Shown: in pieces, positions 28,767 through 37,794 of the stretch | Layout: every line of letters begins with the position of its first letter | Numbering within the stretch: the stretch's first letter is position 1 | Assembly (NCBI GenBank): GCA_000525675.1 | Contig: CP002190.1 | Span: forward strand, 62,001 to 126,000 | DNA: 64,000 bases | Direction: 5' to 3' | DNA from: Bdellovibrio bacteriovorus W | Lineage (GTDB): Bacteria; Bdellovibrionota; Bdellovibrionia; Bdellovibrionales; Bdellovibrionaceae | Notes under the pieces: generated by a model | The model's database searches: none | The model's input: only the letters and a program-made list of their open reading frames with translations | Told to the model about the DNA's origin: nothing | Made by a program: the position numbers and the translations under genes

Positions 28767-29065
28767 CTAGCGAGTCCCCGTTTTTGTGCTTCCAGCTCCT
28801 TCAGAGCTACCAGAACCCGAGGAACCAGCAGGGCGATACGTTGTATCGTCTCCAAGGCGTGTGTGCTTCATGCGTGCGATACACTCAGGACAAACTCCAG
28901 GAGCTGCAACATCTGCCTCAGAGGGCTTCCTGTGCGAGCCTCGTTAGGGTCTTCCCCTGGGTTTACAGTTCTTTTTGAGTCATCTGCGGCTTGAGAAAAT
29001 CCCACGGAGGGGGCCATGAGAGCTGCTGAGAAGGCGAAAGCTAGAATAAGAAATAGATTTTTCAC
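28767..29065 (-). pseudogene. bd0108-like host-interaction (hit) protein gene with one-base frameshift
   Basis: A GTG start at 29065 (AGGAG eight bases upstream) encodes a signal peptide (KNLFLILAFAFSAALMAPSV, then GFSQA) and the mature start ADDSKRTVNPGEDPNEARTG. At about 28922-28930 the frame changes. The continued frame gives a hydrophobic, unlikely tail and stops at 28868. The frame reached by adding one base reads KPSEADVAAPGVCPECIARM, then KHTRLGDDTTYRPAGSSG, a Gly/Ser-rich tail and TAG at 28767-28769. The gene length of 299 bases becomes 300 if one base is restored, giving 99 residues, close to Bd0108 of B. bacteriovorus. Position directly after a YD-repeat gene and the Tad cluster matches bd0109/bd0108. 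Identity to Bd0108 is by size, signal and synteny, not alignment. Confidence 0.75.
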
Positions 29066-29079
29066 TTAAAGCTTCTCCT

Positions 29080-30735
29080 TTATAAATACATCTCTGCCGT
29101 TGCCGGAGCGATGATATCTAAGAGGTTATTAAAAGTACTCGCAACTTGCATAGCCACAGAAGGGCCTTCTTTACTATCGACTTTATTGATCTCGCCGTTG
29201 GCTTTATAGCTTACGACGATCGTTCCCAATCCAGGACGTGTCACAATGGAAGGTTTTCCATAGCGTTCCTCGTATTGAATGCGAACCACTTTCTTAGCTT
29301 GATCCGTAATCGTCGCGATACGCCCTCTATTATCGTAAGTCATGTTTATTTTTTGGCCATCACTATTTTGAGCAAATGTAAGATTTCCCTTGCCGTCATA
29401 CTTGAAGGCTGTGTTTTTAACGGAAACCTTAGCTCCTTTCTCATTAAAATAGGTGCTGGAGACCGACGTTACTTTTTTGATTTGTGGATCATATTGATAC
29501 GCCATACGCACGTTAGGTGCTGCTTTAACTTTTACGAGACCATCAGGGTAATACTCGTAGGCAATACGATCTGAATTGCGGCGAATAGAAGTCGGCTTGC
29601 CAAAGACCGGATGATAAGTGATGTCCGTGACATTTCCATTAACGCTCGTCATCACGCGGTGAAGGTAGTATTGACCATCTGCGCGTTGTTGATGCCAAAA
29701 CTCATACTTATTTTCAGCGACTACCTCAGCGCCACAAGTCTTTTTCACTGTAGACCAGTAGTGATTGCGTGGATCATTTTGCGAAAACTCATAACCGTAG
29801 TTTTCCACACACTTGTCCCGATCCGTAAACGCAATGACCCAGTCATTCTTTTTATCGTACTTGATAGCTACAAAAGTTTTATCTGGCCATGTCGCCTTTG
29901 TCAGATTGTGAAGCTCGTCATATTCGTAGGTATAAGTCTTTAACCATGCGTTCTTTACCGAGGATAGGTCGTCTAGGTTTGCGAACTTATACTCTGCCAT
30001 AAGGCCATTAGGACCTGTGATTGAACGAATTTTCTTATTTTGGTAGTACTTAAATCCAAGGCGACGGCCATTATTATCCTGGATACTCGCGATGGAATCC
30101 TTATCGTATTCGAACTTCAGATAGTTATTATTCTTATCATAGATATGAGTCATCTTGCCCTGAAGGTTAAAGCGCTGCGCACTGCCGTCGGGAAGATTTC
30201 TCGTATAATAAGTTTTATTAAAGACAAAGTGTTCAACTTCTTTGCCGTTGGCAAAAAAGCGAGTGCCTTCTTTAACAGGCACAGTGATTCCATATTGAGA
30301 GGCCATCTCAGAGCGAACGTTATCGTCTTCTAATAATTGCGAGCGCAAATTTTTAATATAAGCTTCTGTAATGCCAACTTTTTTCTCGGCACGAAGTTTA
30401 CCAATGATTTGGCTGATGGTGTTGTCGATATCTTTGCGTGTAACTTCACGTGGAGAGAAAGTCACCTCTAGACCGCCACCACATTCTTTAACTTTGATAT
30501 TACCTTCGGCATTTACTTCCATCGAAGTTTCAAAGTCAGAACACCAGCCAAAGCCGAACATACCGTTAAATAGAGAACGACTATTATATGTTCTTACAAT
30601 TTTAAGATCGTACCCAGTTCCGGGTACATCCATATCAATCCAAGTATTTGAATAATTGGCATTTTTCATATCCACAAGAGCATGGGCTTGTGTTGAAAGA
30701 AGGAGAGCAAATGCCACAAACGCTTTTTTCATCAT
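29080..30735 (-). CDS. Secreted YD-repeat (RHS-like) protein, Bd0109-like
   Basis: The 551-residue protein has a signal peptide (about 1-20, ending HALV). An RHS-type N-terminal element follows (TYNSRSLFNGMFGFGWCSDFE), then about ten YD repeats (for example NNNYLKFEYDKD, LKTYTYEYDELHNLTKATWP, VRMAYQYDPQ). It lacks the C-terminal toxin of large RHS effectors. In B. bacteriovorus the corresponding gene bd0109 encodes a secreted YD-repeat protein that binds Bd0108 and is linked to pilus control and prey-independent growth. The gene lies 29 bases after the TadB-like gene and 14 bases before the hit gene, in one operon. Confidence 0.85.
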   Translation of the reverse strand: MMKKAFVAFALLLSTQAHALVDMKNANYSNTWIDMDVPGTGYDLKIVRTYNSRSLFNGMFGFGWCSDFETSMEVNAEGNIKVKECGGGLEVTFSPREVTRKDIDNTISQIIGKLRAEKKVGITEAYIKNLRSQLLEDDNVRSEMASQYGITVPVKEGTRFFANGKEVEHFVFNKTYYTRNLPDGSAQRFNLQGKMTHIYDKNNNYLKFEYDKDSIASIQDNNGRRLGFKYYQNKKIRSITGPNGLMAEYKFANLDDLSSVKNAWLKTYTYEYDELHNLTKATWPDKTFVAIKYDKKNDWVIAFTDRDKCVENYGYEFSQNDPRNHYWSTVKKTCGAEVVAENKYEFWHQQRADGQYYLHRVMTSVNGNVTDITYHPVFGKPTSIRRNSDRIAYEYYPDGLVKVKAAPNVRMAYQYDPQIKKVTSVSSTYFNEKGAKVSVKNTAFKYDGKGNLTFAQNSDGQKINMTYDNRGRIATITDQAKKVVRIQYEERYGKPSIVTRPGLGTIVVSYKANGEINKVDSKEGPSVAMQVASTFNNLLDIIAPATAEMYL

Positions 30736-30764
30736 TGTTTAAATCCTCTTCCTGTATCTACAAA

Positions 30765-31640
30765 CTACACTTTAATGGTAACAACTTTTTTAATAACTAC
30801 GCCACCGATAACTTGTAAGCCGATCATTCCCATCATTAACACTAGACCAAGGGTTGTGCTAAACATTGGCTTAATGTAAGCGGGGTCGATTAAAAAGAAA
30901 ACACCGAGCAAGACGAAAGGAATAAGCGTCACGATTATCCCTTGCATCATCCCCTGTGCGGTCAAAGCTTGAATCTTTTTTTCAACTTTTTGTCTTTCGC
31001 GAATAACGATTACGATGGTTTGAAATGTTTCAGCTAAGTTTCCACCGGTCTCTTTTAGAATATTGATAGAGCTAACAAACATCTGAACATCAGGACGTGG
31101 AATGCGTTCGCTCAAGTCATTAAGAGCACTCTCAAAACTATCACCGACTTGCATTTGGTAAAGCACTTGAGAAAATTCCTGACGAATCGGATTGTTCATA
31201 ATCTCCACGACACGTTTCATGGACTCTTGTGGATTAGAACCGGCTTTAATTCCGTTCGCCATGATTGTCAGTCCGTCGACCATCTGATCGACAAACTTCG
31301 TGCAGCGATTGTTATAGAGAGTTTTTACTAAGAGTAGTGGCAAGTGCCAACCGGCAACAGTGATGCTGGCTCCGATAACTATTCCAGGAAGAACGTTCGG
31401 CCATAAAGCTAGGAACATCAAAGCTCCCAAGCCAAAGCTCATGAGTAGCATTAAGATGGTGATCTTTTTTTCTTCAACCTCAACACCCATGATGCGCAGA
31501 ATTTTTAGAACTTCATCGCGCTTACCAAGGCTTTTTTTGTGTAACCATGTGATAGACTTTTCAGCCCATAACATGACAATTATGAAAACACAGAGACCAA
31601 ATAGTGGGACTAGTACCCATTCATTCATTAAAAAGTTCAT
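30765..31640 (-). CDS. tadB: TadB-like inner-membrane protein of the Flp pilus (T2SSF domain)
   Basis: This polytopic protein forms the inner-membrane platform with the TadA/CpaF ATPase. The 291-residue protein has an N-terminal helix (10-27), two helices at about 63-103 and two near the C-terminus. The T2SSF domain lies between them (VDQMVDGLTIMANGIKAG, GDSFESALNDLSERIP, ETGGNLAETFQTIV). Tad systems normally have TadB and TadC; only this one is found here. The gene starts 3 bases after the CpaE-CpaF fusion gene. Confidence 0.88.
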   Translation of the reverse strand: MNFLMNEWVLVPLFGLCVFIIVMLWAEKSITWLHKKSLGKRDEVLKILRIMGVEVEEKKITILMLLMSFGLGALMFLALWPNVLPGIVIGASITVAGWHLPLLLVKTLYNNRCTKFVDQMVDGLTIMANGIKAGSNPQESMKRVVEIMNNPIRQEFSQVLYQMQVGDSFESALNDLSERIPRPDVQMFVSSINILKETGGNLAETFQTIVIVIRERQKVEKKIQALTAQGMMQGIIVTLIPFVLLGVFFLIDPAYIKPMFSTTLGLVLMMGMIGLQVIGGVVIKKVVTIKV

Positions 31641-31643
31641 AGA

Positions 31644-33869
31644 TTACCCTGACTTCTTAACGCCGCCGATACCTGGCATTTTTGGAATACCCGCCATCGG
31701 TTGTTTAGCTGCTGGATTTGCTCCTGGTGCGGCCGGTGCGCCTGCAGTCGGATCATTGGCAAAAATTTCGCGAGGAATAACAACGCCCTTATCGCTGAGT
31801 TTCTGAATGAAACTAGGAATTGTACCAGTGGCTTGGAAGACGCCTTGAATTTTTCGATTCTTATCGTATCCCGTTTCTTTAAATCTAAAGACTTCAGCGA
31901 GAGTGACAACGTCACCCTGCATACCTGCAACTTCAGTGATGCTTAGGATTTTACGTGTTCCATCAGACAGACGAGAAATCTGAACAATCAAGTTTACAGC
32001 GCCAGCGATCTGCTCACGAATAGCGCGCACAGGGAGATCCATTCCTGCCATCATACAAAGAGTCTCTAGACGCGCAATACACTCTCTTGGAGAGTTGGCG
32101 TGAGTGGTTGTCATAGAGCCATCATGGCCCGTATTCATGGCCTGAAGCATATCAAGGGCGGCGCCATCACGACACTCACCGACGATAATTCTATCGGGAC
32201 GCATACGCAGGGCATTTTTAATCAGATCACGAATAGAGACAGCATTATTTCCCTCCATCGAAGGAGGGCGTGTTTCAAGGCGTACGACGTGCTCCTGCTG
32301 TAGTTGTAGCTCGGCCGCATCCTCGACGGTGATAACACGTTCGTTGGTAGGGATATAAGAAGATAGCATATTTAAGAGTGATGTTTTACCTGAACCAGTA
32401 CCACCCGAGATGACGACGTTAAGGCCGTTCTCTACACAGATGCGCAAGAAGTCGATCATATTTTTAGTTACACTGCCAAATGCGATATACTTATCTGCAG
32501 TGATACCGCCTTTTTTAAACTTACGTATAGTAAGGGCAGGACCATCAATTGCGAGAGGCTCAATCACGGCATTCACACGCGATCCATCTTTAAGGCGGGC
32601 ATCGACGTACGGAGTGGAGTCATTGATCTGGCGACCTAGAGGAGTCACAATCCGTTCGATAATCCGACGAAGATGATCGTTAGATGTGAAGGTCACTGGA
32701 CTTAGTTGGACTTTTCCACTTTTCTCGACAAAGATTTTTCTAAATCCATTAACCATGATCTCTGAGACATCGTTATCTGCTAAGAGATCTTCAAGAGGGC
32801 CCAAACCAAGAGCCTCTTCTAAAACTTCTTTGATAAGTTTAGAACGCTCTTCTCTTGGGGTGTCGGGAGATTCCCGATCCACGATTTGTGTAATTTCTCG
32901 TTTGGTTTTTTCGCGAACTTCTTTCTCTTTGTTCTCGTCTTGTTTCGTATCAACTAAAAGCTTTTTTAAATCCACCGTGCGAATCAATTCGTTATGAATG
33001 CGAATCTTTAAAAGAGTTCTAGAGTCCATACCACTTGTGGCAAGAGTGGCGCCATCTCCAGATCCCGTTGCGGCTGCCTCAGCAACCACTGGTTTAGGGC
33101 GAGCGATTGTTTTTAGACGCTGAAGAATGCCGCCAGTAAGCTTTCTAGCGGTGTCGTAATAGGCGGCAGTCACAGGCGCTTTGGGGGCTGCTAAAACAAA
33201 AGGTGTGTACTTTTGTAAGGCCATCATTGATGTTGGCTCATCCTGTGGAATGAGTCCTAATATAGGAAGTTGTAACTGATTCGAAATTGTCTGCGGAGAA
33301 AGACCTGTTGGTGAAGCTTTATTAATAACTAGCTGGAACATATCGCGTGGAAATGTTGCTGAAAGCAGCTCGTTGATCAGACGCTGTGTTTGAGTCACAA
33401 CTAAAACTTCCGGGCTAGTCACAATCACAATAGCAGTGGCTTCTTGAAGAACTGCCATTTGCGCCGGGCCTAAATCAGTTCCAATATCTACAACCATGAA
33501 CTTAAACGCACGACTGAAAAACTCTAAGAGCTTTCCTAGAAGATCGGGAGAGATATTGAGTGATTCTTCAGGTCCACGCACAGCTCCTAAATAGGCAAGC
33601 CCCGAGGTGTGCATAGTGACTAGTGAATTCATTGGTTGAGAATTTAAAGAACCTTGAAATCCTGCAAGTTCTTTAAGAGTTTTCTGTGGCTTAAGTCCCA
33701 TGATGACGTTTTGATCGCCAACGCTTTTGGAGTCAGCATCAATTAGCAGAACTTGAGAGCGAAGTTCATTCATTAGGGTGCAGGCGAAGTTTGCGGCAAA
33801 AACACTTTTACCAACTCCACCCTTACCACCGACGACTGCGATAAGATTACAATTAGGATTAATAGCCAA
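31644..33869 (-). CDS. Fused CpaE (TadZ) - CpaF (TadA) ATPase of the Flp pilus
   Basis: The 741-residue protein starts at TTG 33869, with GGAGG six bases upstream. Residues 1-245 are a ParA/MinD-type ATPase (deviant Walker A GGKGGVGKS, Walker B-like VLLIDAD and FMVVDIG), as in CpaE/TadZ localisation factors. A linker rich in Ala follows, then from about 285 a full CpaF/TadA secretion ATPase: an N-terminal helical domain, SGGTGSGKTSLLN (Walker A), RMRPDRIIVGECRD (Walker B) and TGHDGSMTTTHANSP (His box). The end is a Pro/Ala/Gly-rich tail. The two are normally separate proteins. The frame is continuous and both Walker A motifs are intact. Confidence 0.93.
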   Translation of the reverse strand: MAINPNCNLIAVVGGKGGVGKSVFAANFACTLMNELRSQVLLIDADSKSVGDQNVIMGLKPQKTLKELAGFQGSLNSQPMNSLVTMHTSGLAYLGAVRGPEESLNISPDLLGKLLEFFSRAFKFMVVDIGTDLGPAQMAVLQEATAIVIVTSPEVLVVTQTQRLINELLSATFPRDMFQLVINKASPTGLSPQTISNQLQLPILGLIPQDEPTSMMALQKYTPFVLAAPKAPVTAAYYDTARKLTGGILQRLKTIARPKPVVAEAAATGSGDGATLATSGMDSRTLLKIRIHNELIRTVDLKKLLVDTKQDENKEKEVREKTKREITQIVDRESPDTPREERSKLIKEVLEEALGLGPLEDLLADNDVSEIMVNGFRKIFVEKSGKVQLSPVTFTSNDHLRRIIERIVTPLGRQINDSTPYVDARLKDGSRVNAVIEPLAIDGPALTIRKFKKGGITADKYIAFGSVTKNMIDFLRICVENGLNVVISGGTGSGKTSLLNMLSSYIPTNERVITVEDAAELQLQQEHVVRLETRPPSMEGNNAVSIRDLIKNALRMRPDRIIVGECRDGAALDMLQAMNTGHDGSMTTTHANSPRECIARLETLCMMAGMDLPVRAIREQIAGAVNLIVQISRLSDGTRKILSITEVAGMQGDVVTLAEVFRFKETGYDKNRKIQGVFQATGTIPSFIQKLSDKGVVIPREIFANDPTAGAPAAPGANPAAKQPMAGIPKMPGIGGVKKSG

Positions 33870-33922
33870 TGAAGACCTCCAATCCCCTTATCGGTTGATT
33901 AGAGAGGTCCCATTACGAGGCG

Positions 33923-35452
33923 TTAGTCTCGTAAACGGAACTTCTTCTTAATTTGCTCAGCCCCTGAGCTTGCTGAAGTCTTAACAATCGGTGTGACAAA
34001 GACGACGAACTGACTTTGTTGTTTATTGAAGTTCTTAGAGGCATAAAGGGAAATAATCGGATTTACAACCCCTTTAGGGAGGCGGTTGTAGCCTGTAGAA
34101 GTCGAGTTACGAATCAAGCCACCCACAGCAGCACTTTGGCGGTCGCGGACGGTGATTGTACTCGTCATCTGATTCTTGCTGACAATCGGCTGGCCGGTGT
34201 CTGTATTACCAACCATACTGCTGATCTCAAAGGACATTTCCATGTGAACGCTTCCGGACTTTTCACCTAAAAGAGCAGGTGTAATTCCAGTGACAATGCC
34301 CACTGGAACGAAAGCTGTTCCTTGGCCATCTTTTGTAATCACGGAGTAAGGCTGATCAGTCACTTGGCGGATTTCTCCACGCTTACCATCTTCAACAATC
34401 AATGAAGTGCTCTCAAGAACACGGGCATGACCATGGGTTTTTGCCCAATTCAATTTAGGAAGAAGGTTAGAGACTGTTCCCGTTAGTGAGGAAACTAAAC
34501 CCCCGGCTCCACTGCCGCCAGTCTGGAATGACATCTGGGAGTTATCACCCAGCTCAGGAGTGAACTGGAAACGGAATGTCTTAGAGTAGTCTTTATTAAG
34601 TTCCACATAGTGAACGACGAGTTGGATCATCTTAGCTGGTGGCTTAGGAGCCGCTGCTTTGATTTGAATCAAGTTGATGACACCATCATTTTGTGGACGA
34701 CGTTTTTTAATAGGTCCACCATCTTCAGCCGCATCGACGACGATATCTGGCAAATAGGTTTTAGCGATGATTTCAGCTCTTGCAGATTCGTCTTCGCTAT
34801 TGGCCCATCCTTGTAGAATGATTTTTTCATTCACCGCCCGAACTTCGATTTCAGGATTGTTGATATCTCTAGCAATAAACTCTGCAATCTTCTTTTGGGC
34901 TAAAGGTGATAGTGTCACAAGCGAAGAGGCTTGATCCCCAAATTGTTTAACGACGTTAAAGATACGCGCTAAATCTTTTGGCAAAAGAATTTGACCATCT
35001 ACGACAACTTTGTTGTTTACGATTTTAATATTAATGCCTTCAATGTCACCCAGTAGAGCGCGCATTTCGCGAACCACTTTATCGAGTTTGCTTTTTTTGA
35101 CGTCGATACGGAACTCAGCGACGACTTTGCCATTGCGTTTATCGTGGATTGTGAGGGTGGCGAAACCTTCGGATTTTGGATTGAAACGAATGATATTTAA
35201 GTCTTTTGCATAAGAGGCTGTAACGATCTTTCTAAAGTCGCCTTTAAACTCAATGCTATCAGGTAAAGGCGGAAGTTTTTCATCGTGCTCAATACCAAGA
35301 GTTAAATTAATAAATTTACGGGAGCGATAAACACCCGTCATCTCATCTGCTACGGCAGAAGATGGCTCTGCGACCAACTCTTCTTGTGCAAGAGCTGGAG
35401 CTGATAGGACAAAGCAGCTAGCAAGTGCTAATCCTAAAATCGTGTTTTTCAT
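33923..35452 (-). CDS. cpaC: CpaC/RcpA secretin of the Flp pilus
   Basis: It forms the outer-membrane channel for the pilus. From ATG 35452 (GGGGGAT upstream) the protein has 509 residues and a signal peptide (MKNTILGLALASCFVLSAPA). The N-terminal region has the pilus secretin domain and a BON-like segment (about 100-240). The C-terminal half carries the secretin core (VVHYVELNKDYSKTF, then VPVGIVTGITPALLGEKSG and VGGLIRNSTSTGYNRLP). CpaC is normal in length. The gene lies between cpaB and the fused ATPase gene. Confidence 0.93.
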   Translation of the reverse strand: MKNTILGLALASCFVLSAPALAQEELVAEPSSAVADEMTGVYRSRKFINLTLGIEHDEKLPPLPDSIEFKGDFRKIVTASYAKDLNIIRFNPKSEGFATLTIHDKRNGKVVAEFRIDVKKSKLDKVVREMRALLGDIEGINIKIVNNKVVVDGQILLPKDLARIFNVVKQFGDQASSLVTLSPLAQKKIAEFIARDINNPEIEVRAVNEKIILQGWANSEDESARAEIIAKTYLPDIVVDAAEDGGPIKKRRPQNDGVINLIQIKAAAPKPPAKMIQLVVHYVELNKDYSKTFRFQFTPELGDNSQMSFQTGGSGAGGLVSSLTGTVSNLLPKLNWAKTHGHARVLESTSLIVEDGKRGEIRQVTDQPYSVITKDGQGTAFVPVGIVTGITPALLGEKSGSVHMEMSFEISSMVGNTDTGQPIVSKNQMTSTITVRDRQSAAVGGLIRNSTSTGYNRLPKGVVNPIISLYASKNFNKQQSQFVVFVTPIVKTSASSGAEQIKKKFRLRD

Positions 35453-35482
35453 GCGATCCCCCTTATCTCCCCACATAGCGAC

Positions 35483-36400
35483 CTACAGAGTTTGAAATCC
35501 ATTACCAGCTGGACGCGAAGGTGGAGGTGCAGTTCTTTGTGGTTGTGGTGGCGGCGCCATAGGGCGCGGAGGCATCACTGGTGGTGCCATTGCGGGCGGA
35601 CCACCTCCATCTAAAGAAACTACAGGTTTTCCAACAATTGAATCAGATGTTGAGCTTGGCATTCTGGGCGGTACGGTTCTGTCATTTGGATTACGTAGCG
35701 CAAAGAATAAGTTTCCTGGTGCTGTTGAGAGAATATAGAATAAATCTTGCGCCTCTTTAGGAGTCGCCTCAACTGTGATAGTTGTATATTTCGTATCTCC
35801 CGTTAGGGCGATTTGTGTAAGATTTTTTCCCGTTGAATCCAGTTCAAACATACGTGGAATATTATTCACAACACTCACGCCTGTAGCTAAGACTACGACG
35901 TCAGACATCATGGTGAAAACTTCACGTCGTTGATTCATTCCGCGGCCCGCATCGACAGCTGCGAAGATATCCACGCGATCGCCAGGGCGAATCAGCTTTG
36001 CAACACCACGTACTTCATCAACAGGGATCGTGATAGCCCGCTTGCTTGGAGCAACCTGTAAAGCGATCCCCGTATCAGGGCCTGGAGTAAGGAGATTATT
36101 TTTTAGAACCATCTGTCCTTTACGAATAGGCACCGCTGCAACGTTCCCGATGATTTCATCCGGAATAGTGATAGCATCGGGTTGAATAAAGTCTGCAGGC
36201 AATTCGCGAGTTTCAACCATAGTGTCATAGATGGTTTGCATCTCAGCGATATCTTCTTTGGCAACGACGACACGTTTAGTGGAACCAAAGCGTTTATCGT
36301 ACTCTGCCTTTTTTTCTTGGGAATAGCTGTATAGAAGGAAGGTCGCAAAGATACCTGCTGCAATCGAGAGCCATAAATTTCTAGTTTCATTCGATCCCAT
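35483..36400 (-). CDS. cpaB: CpaB/RcpC SAF-domain pilus assembly protein
   Basis: The 305-residue protein has an N-terminal membrane helix (about 9-25), then an SAF domain (residues 43-110, VVVAKEDIAEMQTIYDTMV, PIRKGQMVLKNNLL) and the RcpC/CpaB domain (VRGVAKLIRPGDRVDIFA, then YTTITVEATPKEAQDLFYIL). The last 60 residues are proline-rich. CpaB sits in the periplasm and helps the secretin. The stop is 30 bases before the cpaC start, in the same operon. Confidence 0.9.
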   Translation of the reverse strand: MGSNETRNLWLSIAAGIFATFLLYSYSQEKKAEYDKRFGSTKRVVVAKEDIAEMQTIYDTMVETRELPADFIQPDAITIPDEIIGNVAAVPIRKGQMVLKNNLLTPGPDTGIALQVAPSKRAITIPVDEVRGVAKLIRPGDRVDIFAAVDAGRGMNQRREVFTMMSDVVVLATGVSVVNNIPRMFELDSTGKNLTQIALTGDTKYTTITVEATPKEAQDLFYILSTAPGNLFFALRNPNDRTVPPRMPSSTSDSIVGKPVVSLDGGGPPAMAPPVMPPRPMAPPPQPQRTAPPPSRPAGNGFQTL

Positions 36401-36412
36401 ACGTCCTGCTTT

Positions 36413-36913
36413 CTAGCGACCGCACTTAGTGTTTAAACAAATGCCATACGTTGTGCGAACCCAAATAGGGTTAACTCCAACAGTTTGATTTTTTTTATCT
36501 GACGCCACTGCATCACTAAAAACTTTATTATGTGTTCCTTTGTCGTTACCGACGACGTCGGCCGCACGTTTTTCAAAATTTGCAAAGTCGATGGTGCGCG
36601 ATGAGGCAAGCCACTCGTCTTTGCCAATTCCGTTTTCAGAGATAATACCGTGAACACGTACGGGAATTTCTTGAAAGTGAATATCAGCCTGAGAGCCCGG
36701 TGTGCTGCGGAAATAGGTAAGATCCGAGCGATTTCTAAAAGTTTCAAATGCATAATTACGCGCAGCGATTGAGTTCAAAATTCCAGTATGAATTGCGCCA
36801 AAGAATCCTAATGAGAAGTTTACGAAAAGAACGATGACAACCAGAATTGGAATCATCTCAAAAACGGCCATTCCCTTTTCGTTATCTAGTGGTGAATAAC
36901 GTCTCTTTAGCAT
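36413..36913 (-). CDS. TadE/TadF-like pseudopilin
   Basis: The 166-residue protein has a basic leader ending in G14 (NEKG) followed by MAVFEMIPILVVIVLF, so E5 of the mature protein and the hydrophobic helix fit a class III prepilin peptidase substrate. The rest is periplasmic, with two cysteines at the C-terminus (GICLNTKCGR). ATG 36913 has GGAGG at good spacing and overlaps the preceding pseudopilin gene by 7 bases. Confidence 0.8.
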   Translation of the reverse strand: MLKRRYSPLDNEKGMAVFEMIPILVVIVLFVNFSLGFFGAIHTGILNSIAARNYAFETFRNRSDLTYFRSTPGSQADIHFQEIPVRVHGIISENGIGKDEWLASSRTIDFANFEKRAADVVGNDKGTHNKVFSDAVASDKKNQTVGVNPIWVRTTYGICLNTKCGR

Positions 36914-37536
36914 CCGTTATCCTCCATCGGGACGTATTCGTTAACCTTTGCTTGCGCGAGTTTATTGAGGTTCCCTTGTTTAATGATATTTTCATATCGC
37001 GGTTTTATTTGCTCCCAGCACTCTTTGTGAGTTGGCTCGCGCATAAGAAAGCCGGTGATATAAGTAGAAAATCCTTTATCAGGATCTTCCGCCGTAGAGC
37101 CTAAGAAGGCGATACGCATATTTAGAACCTTAGGTTCAAACTTTAAGCGCACACCTACCGCAGAGACGCGATTCTCTTCAGTCGGGTAGTTTTGAAATCC
37201 TTTGGAGTTGATTTCAAGTTGTTCGGGCGTGCTTAAAACAAACCAAGAAGCTTCGCCCTTATTAAATATGGACTTCAGAGCTTTGTTATTTAGAAGCTCT
37301 TTATACTTAGTTCGAGCCAAATCTGTTTGTTTGGCTTCGTCGAGGTGAGCAGCAGCATAGGCACGTGCGCTTGAGAACGCCATGTACTGAGCAACTTCAG
37401 CCATCGAGAGAGTGAAGTTGAGTGCAAAAAGAACGGCACACATACCTGCGCAAAGAACAAATGCAAAAAGGAACTCTGCTGTTAGCATGCCCCTGTTGTT
37501 CTTTACTGGTTTTAATGCGCTCTTTAAAAACTTCAT
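36907..37536 (-). CDS. TadE/TadG-like pseudopilin
   Basis: The 209-residue protein has leader KPVKNNRG, then MLTAEFLFAFVLCAGMCAVL: a glycine cleavage site, glutamate at mature position 5 and a hydrophobic helix. The periplasmic part is about 170 residues and ends in a cysteine. Minor pseudopilins of this kind initiate or cap Flp pili. It overlaps the next gene by 7 bases and follows the previous pseudopilin by 3 bases. Confidence 0.8.
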   Translation of the reverse strand: MKFLKSALKPVKNNRGMLTAEFLFAFVLCAGMCAVLFALNFTLSMAEVAQYMAFSSARAYAAAHLDEAKQTDLARTKYKELLNNKALKSIFNKGEASWFVLSTPEQLEINSKGFQNYPTEENRVSAVGVRLKFEPKVLNMRIAFLGSTAEDPDKGFSTYITGFLMREPTHKECWEQIKPRYENIIKQGNLNKLAQAKVNEYVPMEDNGC

Positions 37537-37539
37537 AAC

Positions 37540-37794
37540 CTACCGTCTTGGGTCCGCCGTATTGGACCTTGGGTTTTGATTTGGGTGTAAAGGACGAGCT
37601 TTGTCGGGCTCGGCCCAAACTCCTGACTCAATCATTCCGGCCACTTTTGACCAAGGATTGCCAATGAACTTTGCTAAGATTTTTCTGTTTCTTAGTTCGT
37701 TTGTAGCCAGTGATAGAAATCCAATGGTTGCAACCAGCAGAAGTACATTCTCGATAACAAGTTGACCTTTGCGGTTGTGAATTGGATTTCTCAT
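37540..37794 (-). CDS. Short pseudopilin-like protein
   Basis: The 84-residue protein shows a leader MRNPIHNRKG, then QLVIENVLLLVATIGFLSLA. Glycine at the cleavage site and glutamate at mature position 5 fit a Flp-type prepilin, but the tail is polar and basic. The start overlaps the stop of the gene before it by 4 bases. It is probably a minor pilin. Confidence 0.65.
   Translation of the reverse strand: MRNPIHNRKGQLVIENVLLLVATIGFLSLATNELRNRKILAKFIGNPWSKVAGMIESGVWAEPDKARPLHPNQNPRSNTADPRR

Noticed and set aside
28740-28994. Plus-strand frames opposite the hit gene
   Set aside because: They are complementary to the bd0108-like gene, which has its own signal peptide, ribosome binding site and terminator on the minus strand.
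28767-29065. Programmed -1 frameshifting as the explanation of the hit gene break
   Set aside because: No X XXY YYZ slippery heptamer and no strong downstream hairpin is present in the window between the blocking stop codons; a simple base loss is more likely.
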